NCBI GenBank assembly: GCA_025765615.1
Contig: JAIVFJ010000712.1
Span: 1-13,607 of the forward strand
Direction: 5' to 3'
From: Zopfochytrium polystomum
Lineage: Eukaryota > Chytridiomycota > Chytridiomycetes > Chytridiales > Chytridiaceae
DNA length: 13,607 nucleotides
The translations under genes were made by a program, and so were the position numbers. Below are positions 7,660-13,607 of this stretch, one piece after another. Below the pieces are notes generated by a model, which saw only the letters and a program-made list of their open reading frames with translations, was not told where the DNA came from and made no database searches. Numbering within the stretch: position 1 is the first letter of the stretch; each line of letters begins with the position of its first letter.

Positions 7660-9859
7660 TCATCGTTCAGCCATTGATGCGGACCTGCCGGCAGCCATGG
7701 ACAACACCGGGACGGGCGGGATCGGCGAAGCAGCCACCGAGCGGCTGGCGTTCACCGCGGCGACCGTCGACGTTCGCGACTCGACTGACACCGCCGATGC
7801 CCGCGACGGGCTGCGCGACTGCAAGGCCGCGGCGGGCTTTGCGCGGACCGGCGTGGTCACGCCGTCTTCTTCCTCCTCCTCGGGCGACTCCGGGATCGCC
7901 GGCGGGTGGCTGCTGTTCTGCGGCTCCGCTGCCGCGGCCGCCGCCGTCCCCGAGCCGACGGACAACGAGCCCGAGCTGGAGATCGTCGACAGGCGGCGGA
8001 AAAAAGACTGAAACAGCGACGGGTTCGACGGGGTTGCGGCGGTCGATGCGGCAGCTGCGGTGTTGCTGCTGGTTGCGCTGGCCGCGGCGGGAGTGGCGCT
8101 TCCAACCACCGATTCTCGTCGGCGGGAAGGAGTCGAACTGGCGATGGAAATCTGCGAGAGGCGCTTCGCGGCTGGGCTTGTTACTTTTGTGCTCGAGGGA
8201 CCGGCTGCTGTGGGTGAGGTCACTACCAATGACGATGCAGTTCCAGGTGACATTGGCGCCTCCAACGTGGCCGTGACGACAGACTCGGTTGTGGTTGTAG
8301 GAGCCAACGGAGTCTTGTTGGTGGAAGCTGCGACTTCCTCTGATTCTGGTGGTGCTTCTTGTGGAGGGCCGGTAATCGTAACATCCGTTCTCGACGTCAA
8401 CGTCCGGCTTGAAGAGAGGAAATCGATGAAAGCGGGGTTCTCGGCAACAGACATGAGGATTTGACCGCTTTGCGGCATCGGTGATGCCTCTGTCGAAGTG
8501 TCGCCGTGCTGAGAAAGGGAAGAAAGCGACGAGATGTCTTTCATTTGGACGTCGCTGCCGTGGGACGGATACAGCGAGCCCGCCGGGTGGCCAGGCCTGT
8601 TGCCGCTCGCATGCCCGCTGACCAGGGAGAGGGGGACAAACATTGGTGACTCCATCGGCGTCGTCGATCTGGAACGCTCGTTGTAGGAGTCTGTGCGACT
8701 CGGTGGAGATGTTGGTTTCGGCTCAGCCAAGTTTGATGCCCCGACAGCCGGAGATCTAATTGAATGAGGCGTGGAGCCGGGTGACGCAGTCTCGTCGCTG
8801 TCGTCCGGGCCGCTCAACACCCCAGCGTTCCAGTGGGCATTCCTCTCGACTGTCTGCGTTTGTCCACTCTGAGTAGGCTCCTCCACTTGCGCTGAAGTGA
8901 CCGCCGATGCCGCCGCCGCCACCGGTTGGCCTGTGCCGAGGGTGCCCTTCCACAGACCAAGAGCTCGTCCTTTCGCAGCTGACGCCGCCGCCTGCTTGGG
9001 TCCTCTTGTTGCCACCATCTCCTTCCGGACTTCCACGCCCACCCGAACGCATGCACGGAGAGCCGCAATCCAGTCTGTGTACTCGTAGGAGGTTTTTACA
9101 TGGAAGCGATAGTCTTTGGATCCTTTGCCGGTTTGGAGCACAAAGTGGCAGGGCTGGCGCAAATCGACCTCATCGAGGATCCCGGTAATGTCGGTGAGAT
9201 GAATGTACTCGAACGATGCCGGATTCGCCGCCGTCAGGACCAAAAGCGGCGAGCCTGTGTGAGATTATGGAAAAGGTCAGGAAGAGGAGGCGAACTAACC
9301 AAGGGGGGACGATCGGCTTCCAACACACTTGCCTTGCACCGCCGCTTTTGTAATGTGGCCCAAGCACCTGAGCATGGCTTCTCCGTCGGCAGCGCCGCCC
9401 CGTCGGGTGGTGGCGGAGCTGGCGGCGGGGGTTCCCGGCATGACAATGTCGGCGACGGGCGTTTCGAGAAGCTCCATGAAGACATCCTGGACGTCGTTGA
9501 CGTGGGTCGGGGCGACGAGCATGGCGAAGCGCTCTTCGCTGGTGGCGATGGACGATGCCGAGGCCGATGCGGCGACCGAGACGAAGCCGGCGCGGGCACG
9601 GGGGGAGAGGAGGAAGCCCTGCAGGATGAACGTGGAGTCCGCGGCCGACGAGGGGGAGGCGGCAGCAGTCGTGGTGACGGGCGACTGCAGGGGGGGTAGG
9701 AGTAGACGCCTTGTTGACGGTGCGGGTGGCAGTGCTAGTGGACGCCGCCGGTTGATGCTGCTGCTGCTGCTGCTGCTGTTGCTCAGCAGACGGGGACGTC
9801 GCCGAAGCCGCCCCCGACGCCGCCGACGCCGCCATCTCTGCTGTTGGGGCCGGTGCCAT
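7660..9859 (-). CDS. PH-domain protein with long Ser/Thr/Ala/Pro-rich tail
   Basis: Probably a membrane- or protein-binding adaptor. ATG at 9859-9857 has A at -3 and G at +4. The N-terminus has a Q8 run. The frame must then drop one base, most simply from the C7 run (plus-strand G7, 9690-9696), to reach TFILQGFLLSPRARAGF. Exon 1 ends at 9333 and a 78-nt intron (9332-9255) has a GC donor (AG/GCAAGT) and an ACACAG acceptor. The splice gives AVQGSPLLVLTAANPASFEY in frame. The PH fold (about residues 74-246) is supported by the alternating strand pattern, HFVLQTGKGSKDYRFHVKTS, and the C-terminal helix with the hallmark tryptophan, YEYTDWIAALRA. The rest is predicted disordered: SP/TP-rich, poly-Ala, poly-Glu (EEEEED) and LFQSFFRRLSTIS. 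Total is about 706 residues with one base removed. Phosphoinositide binding cannot be judged from the sequence, and no specific orthologue was recognised. An alternative upstream ATG at 10029 in the downstream frame would translate the CAGA repeat and an Arg-rich stretch, and is unlikely. Confidence 0.75.
9255..9332 (-). other. GC-AG intron in the PH-domain gene
   Basis: The minus strand reads CAAG/GCAAGTGTG at the donor and CTCACACAG/GCTC at the acceptor, 78 nt. GCAAGT after AG is the consensus for U2-type GC-AG introns. The only in-phase GT alternative (AAGT/GTGTTG) is weaker and adds two residues in the middle of the PH domain. Confidence 0.7.
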
Positions 9860-9878
9860 TTGTTAGTGGGAGGTGCTA

Positions 9879-9918
<40 letters not shown>

Positions 9919-10233
9919 CCTGAATCCCTTTCCCGTTTTTTGGTGGGTGACATGGTATGGAGATTGGTTCAGTGTGGGTGTGTGTGTGTGCGTGTGTGAA
10001 CCTCGCTTCGTTCGATAATGGGGATCCAACGTGCCTGCCCCGTCATCCCACAGAGTAGAAAAACAAATAAAATATTATTATCATTATTGTGGAGAACAGA
10101 CACACCGTTTCTTTCTGTCGGTGAGTGAGTGGGAGACCAGACAGAGCAGGCACTAGTGCGTTTGGTGGTTGGGCTTTGCTGAGGATGATGGTGATGATGA
10201 TGATGACGACGATGATATGAGTGGAAGTTCAAA
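9860..10233. promoter_or_regulatory. Shared upstream region of divergent genes
   Basis: It lies between the PH-domain start (minus, 9859) and the candidate start at 10234 (plus). It holds a TCTG9 tract, a GT-rich run (about 9975-9998), an AT-rich block (about 10060-10088, AAATAAAATATTATTATCA on the plus strand) that could serve as a core promoter in either direction, and a GAT-rich microsatellite (about 10184-10218) close to the plus-strand start. The bidirectional role is inferred from position and composition. Confidence 0.4.
9879..9914 (-). repeat. (TCTG)9 / sense (CAGA)9 microsatellite
   Basis: Nine perfect tetranucleotide units. On the minus strand this is a (CAGA)n tract in the presumed 5' leader of the PH-domain gene, ending 19 bases before its ATG. 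Length changes here would alter the leader, not the protein. Confidence 0.95.
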
Positions 10234-10709
10234 ATGGCAGTGTTCACCGCCCTCTTTGCAGAGCTGCTCGACCCTGGAGACCTCGATGTCTCGCCCGACG
10301 GCGCCCGGAACAGGACCACAGCGTGGCTGATGACACTAAAACAAGGAAAAACGAAAGGCGTACGGAGGCAATGACGATGGGCTTTTCACTCTGAGGAAAG
10401 GCGGAACGTCTCTCACGATCGCTTCGGACGAACTGTGTTGAGAGCAGATCGACACAGCCATTTTGAAAAACCCGGCCCACCCGCGAAGGGGCGCCTGCGT
10501 TTTTTCCTTTCGCGTGGTTTAACCCTTTTCGGTTGCTTTGATTTTCAGCCGCATTGATCATCGATCTTCTCGTTCAATTTTTCAAACTCCGCTGTCAAGC
10601 TTGGCAGGAAAACGTCCGGCCACTCCGGGCACCAGGTGGGGTCAAGCAGTCCATCTATCTGTCGATCAAGCAAGAAAGCACGCAAGCAAGCAAGCAAGCG
10701 GCTCTCTGA
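10234..10709 (+). CDS. Candidate small two-exon protein
   Basis: ATG at 10234 has an ideal context (AAAATGGC) and reads MAVFTALFAELLDPGDLDVS, then PDGARNRTTAWLMTL; this frame stops at 10374 if unspliced. A good 3' splice site (GCTTTGATTTTCAG, ending 10548) opens a second exon reading ALIIDLLVQFFKLRCQAWQE to a TGA at 10707-10709. AATAAA follows at 10784. An AAAG/GCGTAC donor at 10358 (GC-type, 191-nt intron) joins them in phase into about 95 residues; the nearby GT (10360) is out of phase. No family was recognised. Caution: the minus strand across the second exon also reads like protein (LLDPTWCPEWPDVFLPSLTA, stop 10547-10545), so strand is not settled. Confidence 0.35.
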
Positions 10710-10783
10710 AGCAACACTGCAAGCGGAGATGTTATGTTTCGCATTTGAAAGGAGAAGGACAACTACAAAAAAAAAAAGGAAAC

Positions 10784-10789
10784 AATAAA
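10784..10789 (+). terminator. AATAAA polyadenylation-type signal
   Basis: It lies 75 bases downstream of the candidate stop at 10709 and about 225 bases upstream of the next ATG on the same strand. Position supports a 3' end here, but the hexamer alone is weak evidence in A-rich DNA. Confidence 0.35.
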
Positions 10790-10950
10790 AAGACTGCAAC
10801 CGACCCCAGCAGCGCCTTCACCGCCCCACCTTTCTCTACCTCGCTTCGCCCCTCTACTCCCTCCCCTCTCACTTCCCGTCGTTGGCAACGAACCCGGAGC
10901 GCCATATTGAGGACGAAAATCATTTCGTAGAGAGAGAGAGACAGGAGAGA

Positions 10951-10974
10951 GACAGACAGACAGACAGACAGACA
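10951..10974 (+). repeat. (GACA)6 tract within GA-rich leader
   Basis: Six GACA units flanked by GAGA runs on both sides, 39 bases before the ATG of the NTF2-like gene, in sense orientation. It is the same motif and placement as the tract upstream of the PH-domain gene. Confidence 0.9.
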
Positions 10975-11013
10975 AAGAGAGAGAGAGCGAGAGGGAGCAA
11001 CCAAACAGAAAGG

Positions 11014-12372
11014 ATGATGAGCACCACCAGCACCGCCGATGCCGGCGCCGTCTCTGCCCTCACCGACTTCAAGGCCTCGCTGCAGCGCGGCAACGCGGCC
11101 GCCGCACTCGCCGCCTTTGCGCCATCGGCGACCTCCATCCTGTGCGTGCCGTCGGGCGCGGCTGCCGGCGGCGGCGGCGGCGCCAGCAGCTCCCTCATGC
11201 CCTTCCTCAAGGCGATGGCCGCCCAGAACGCGGAGACCACCTACAAGGAACAGGTGCGTGCTTGCATGCGTGTGCGTGCGTGTGAGGGCGCTGCCCCCGA
11301 TCGCCCCCAGTTGTTTCACTACCGTCCCTCCCTTCCCAGTCTTCCTCACGCTTTCCATCCACCGCCAAAGCAGTCCATATACTCCGCCTGCTTCTACCTT
11401 ACCTGTAAAGCGCGTGTACCGACATACCTGTTCTCTGTCCCAACCGGAATTCTGACATTCCCCCTCTCCGCGTCCCTCCATCCACCCCACTTCCAGCTCA
11501 TTAGCCAGGCAACCACTTCTTCAAGCGTCTTCGAAGAGGCCGTTGTGACTGTTGTGCACAACTCCATCATCGACTGGCTCCTTCCGAACGTGAAGCCAAC
11601 CAACCGACGCATCGTGTTCCCCCTGGTTGGTCTCTTGGTCGATTTTAGTGTTGGCACAGAGTACCCATTGACTTTCTTTTCAAGGTGACCGTCGCCCAGC
11701 TTGCACCGTCCGGGAAGATCCAATCTTTGCATTTGCACTGGGACCAAGGAACGGTGCTCCGTCAAATTGGTGTCCTTCCCAACTCCCTCTTTTGCAAGGC
11801 GAACAACTCGGAAACCGTTCTTCCTGTGCTTGGCCCAAAGGTTGCAGATCCGCTCCTCGAATCCGCCTCGGCAGAGCAGAACGCGTCCATCGCGAGCGTG
11901 ACCAGCCCGACCGAATCAGTGTCCTCCAGCAGCTTTGGCAAGCCGTCGCAGGTTTCGGACATCTTTTCAGGCCAGGCGGCACCCGCCAGCCGCCCCAGCA
12001 CGCGCGTCCACCAGCGACCGGGCGGCAAGTCGCACGACATTTTCGGCACGGAGAAGATGGCGGCCGCGCTCAACGAATCGCGGACCGTCGACGACGCTGC
12101 CGAGACGGAAAGTGTCACGTCCGAGGGCGCGTCGTCAGTCACGTCTGGGACCGGCGGCGGCGGCCGCCGTCGCGGGCCTGCTTCCGCGATGGCCAGCAGC
12201 TTGGTCTTTGGCGACGACGGGCGGATCGTCGAACTTTGACCCCAAGCCAGTCAAGTCGCTGGGGCTGGGAGGAAGGCGCGACCCGAACGCGCCCAGTTCG
12301 GAGTTTGGCGAGAGGCCGTCAAGTCGCGTCTTGCGCCCCCCTGGGGGCACGTCGAGCATCCGGTTTGGTTGA
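11014..12372 (+). CDS. NTF2-like protein with two C-terminal Jupiter/HN1-like motifs
   Basis: Three exons: 11014-11253, 11497-11625 and 11685 onward. Splice sites are CAG/GTGCGT to CTTCCAG (243 nt) and CTG/GTTGGT to TTTTCAAG (59 nt), phase 0 throughout. Exons 1-3 form an NTF2/SnoaL-like fold: an N-terminal helix (ALTDFKASLQRGNAAAALAA), then FEEAVVTVVHNSIIDWLLP, PTNRRIVFPLVTVAQLAPSG and LHLHWDQGTVLRQIGVLP. This W-D-Q-x-x-V-L-x-Q-x-G block typifies a conserved fungal NTF2-like group. The tail carries RPSTRVHQRPGGKSHDIFG, a Jupiter/HN1-type motif. Unmodified, the frame stops at 12237-12239 (307 residues). Dropping one G from GGG at 12219-12221 continues to 12370-12372 and adds a second motif, RPSSRVLRPPGGTSSIRFG, giving 351 residues. 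The second motif's match to the first shows that the downstream frame is real coding sequence. Jupiter/HN1 proteins bind microtubules in animals; a cytoskeletal role here is inference. The NTF2-like part lacks visible catalytic residues and may be a binding or dimerisation module. Confidence 0.82.
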
Positions 12373-12592
12373 TTGTGCTGTGAGCAGAGGACCGCTTGCT
12401 CCTTTGGCATTTGCGGAACCTGGCATTTTTAATCCATTTTGCGTCCCCCACTCCTTGCCCGGTTGCCCCATGGGCAAAGTGCTTTTTTGCTTTTTTGTTA
12501 CTAGTTTCGGTTGCTTCTTTGTTGTTGTATTTTATCTCGTTTTCAAAGAAGAAGGCTCTTTATCCGGCGTAAGGGTCGTTTTGCTCAGTTTA

Positions 12593-13240
12593 TTATGCTG
12601 GGTAACCTGATTGTACAATCCACGACTTGGCCCACATGGACAGCGCAGCCAAGACGGCAGCTGCAACGACAGCACACACAAAGATTGCAACTGACTGCAT
12701 GTGACGCCGAGTGTGTTCGTCCGCCACCTTTGCCACGCGGAGCACCCGAAGCTTGCCGCGCTGGAGTATTTCGGCGCCGCGGTCTGCAGCAGCGAGCGCT
12801 GTTGGAATTTCGCATTTCGTTTGAGTCGGACCGGAGCCGGCGGCGGCCTCGGTCTTGCCGTCCACAGCGTTTTGTTTTCGCCTGCCGACCGGCCCGCTCT
12901 TTGCAGCCGCAGCCGGCGGCTTGGTGGCGATGATCCCTTTCGCAGCGACGGGCCCCTTGGCCCCGCCAGCGCCGAGCCCGAGACCCTTGGCGCCGACGGC
13001 GCCGTGGACCGCACCGCCGCCGCCGTTGTGGACGACGCGAGCGCGCGCCGGCACCCACCCAAAGGCCATCATTTCCATCCAGGTGATGTCGGCAGTATGG
13101 TGGTCCTGGAAGGCGGCGTCCGGGTGCGAGTGCGGCAGCTGCAGCGGGACTGCGTTGTTGCTGGCGGACGACGAGGAGAGAGCGCCCGGGTCGTGGGGGT
13201 GGCGGGCGCGCGGTCGGCATGGGTGGATGGAGACGGGCAT
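12593..13240 (-). CDS. Small protein with a C-terminal transmembrane anchor
   Basis: One uninterrupted frame of 215 codons from ATG 13240 to TAA 12595-12593, with strong GC preference at third positions. The N-terminal half is Ala/Gly/Pro/His-rich with one ordered-looking block, ITWMEMMAFGWVPARARVV (about residues 52-70), followed by Gly/Ala/Lys low complexity. A basic stretch (GKLRVLRVAKVADEHTRR) precedes a single hydrophobic segment, VAIFVCAVVAAAVLAALSMW (about 184-203), and a 12-residue tail. With no signal peptide, this is the layout of a tail-anchored protein facing the cytosol; the target membrane is unknown. The start context is poor (C at -3), so a later Met (in ITWMEMM) is possible. 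It is convergent with the NTF2-like gene, about 220 bases away. Family not recognised. Confidence 0.6.
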   Translation of the reverse strand: MPVSIHPCRPRARHPHDPGALSSSSASNNAVPLQLPHSHPDAAFQDHHTADITWMEMMAFGWVPARARVVHNGGGGAVHGAVGAKGLGLGAGGAKGPVAAKGIIATKPPAAAAKSGPVGRRKQNAVDGKTEAAAGSGPTQTKCEIPTALAAADRGAEILQRGKLRVLRVAKVADEHTRRHMQSVAIFVCAVVAAAVLAALSMWAKSWIVQSGYPA

Positions 13241-13607
13241 AAGAAACTTTTGGTGTGGCGTTGGGGGAGGGCGGGGGTTTTTAGCTGCAATTCGCTTGGT
13301 AGTCTAAAATGGGGTAAGACTCGTTTTGGTCCCGTTTTCCAAAAAATGTGCAAGTGGGAGTGGGGCCTAAAATAGAAATAACGCCTGAAAGTGGGTGCCT
13401 CCACAGTGCATAGGGGTCGGGGACGGGGTGGAGGCGCTGGGCAAATTAAAAATTGGCGGGCGAGGCGGCAGTGGGCGGGGGGGTTTGCTTGGTCAGCGAT
13501 TGTTTATGTTTTGGTTTGACATTTGAGGGGCGTTGTTGGTTGGAATGAACGATGCAAGCTGCAGTTGTTGGAACGAATAGAAGGGGTCATACAGAGATGA
13601 GCGGCTG
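13241..13607. other. Right flank, no gene seen
   Basis: Presumed upstream region of the tail-anchored protein gene. It is G-rich on the plus strand with short A/T runs. An overlapping plus-strand ORF ends at 13375 but looks like the antisense shadow of the minus-strand gene. I see no RNA gene, repeat or further exon. Confidence 0.4.

Noticed and set aside
7611..8464. Plus-strand ORFs antisense to the PH-domain protein tail
   Set aside because: They are shadows of a biased minus-strand frame; composition is Arg/Pro/Ser-rich with no domain.
9295..10029. Start of the PH-domain protein at the ATG at 10029
   Set aside because: This would translate the CAGA microsatellite and an Arg-rich run. The ATG at 9859 has a strong context and an Ala/Gln-rich product that matches the rest of the protein, at the cost of one frame break.
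10545..10799. Minus-strand 84-codon ORF as an independent gene
   Set aside because: Its N-terminal half is a translated poly-T and repeat tract. Only the last 40 codons are protein-like, and no minus-strand start or 3' signal was found. Kept as an alternative in the findings.
12701..13375. 224-codon plus-strand ORF over the tail-anchored gene
   Set aside because: It has no recognisable motif, starts without context, and is antisense to a frame with a membrane segment and strong codon bias.
1..13607. tRNA, rRNA, CRISPR arrays or bacterial-type operons
   Set aside because: No cloverleaf with a T-loop consensus, no rRNA-like core and no regularly spaced direct repeats were seen. Intron structure excludes a prokaryotic source.

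Overview
The window is eukaryotic nuclear DNA. It has short GT-AG introns (about 50-250 nt), one convincing GC-AG intron, Kozak-like starts, Ala/Ser/Thr/Pro-rich low-complexity proteins and many simple repeats. The lineage is not fixed by any single marker. A fungal-type transposase, an NTF2-like protein of a kind I know from fungi, and Jupiter/HN1-type motifs together suggest an early-diverging (for example zoosporic) fungus or a related opisthokont; this is inference. Host-like genes are GC-rich with strong G/C preference at third codon positions, while the transposon at 1.5-5.1 kb is visibly more AT-rich.

Layout, left to right. Positions 1-817 hold no clear gene. Positions 818-1612 (+) hold exon-like pieces of an unrecognised gene. 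Positions 1495-5059 (-) hold a DNA transposon coding region: a C2H2 zinc finger, an acidic linker, a large transposase with SGN-SKKWN and GDNPM motifs, and a C-terminal AT-hook. Positions 5294-5766 (-) hold exon-like pieces of an unrecognised gene. Positions 6252-7040 (-) hold an alanine-rich coding locus whose frame changes several times. Positions 7660-9859 (-) encode a PH-domain protein with a long disordered tail. A shared upstream region (9860-10233) separates it from a small plus-strand candidate gene (10234-10709). Positions 11014-12372 (+) encode a three-exon NTF2-like protein ending in two Jupiter/HN1-like motifs. Positions 12593-13240 (-) encode a small protein with a C-terminal membrane anchor. 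The rest is intergenic.

I see no operon-like logic. These are independent host genes plus one transposon. The two strongest themes are the NTF2-like + twin Jupiter/HN1 architecture, and a repeated pattern in which otherwise convincing reading frames are broken by one extra base in a short G or C run. The second could be sequence error, pseudogenisation or, less likely, frameshifting. RNA reads and raw sequencing reads would decide most of the open gene models.
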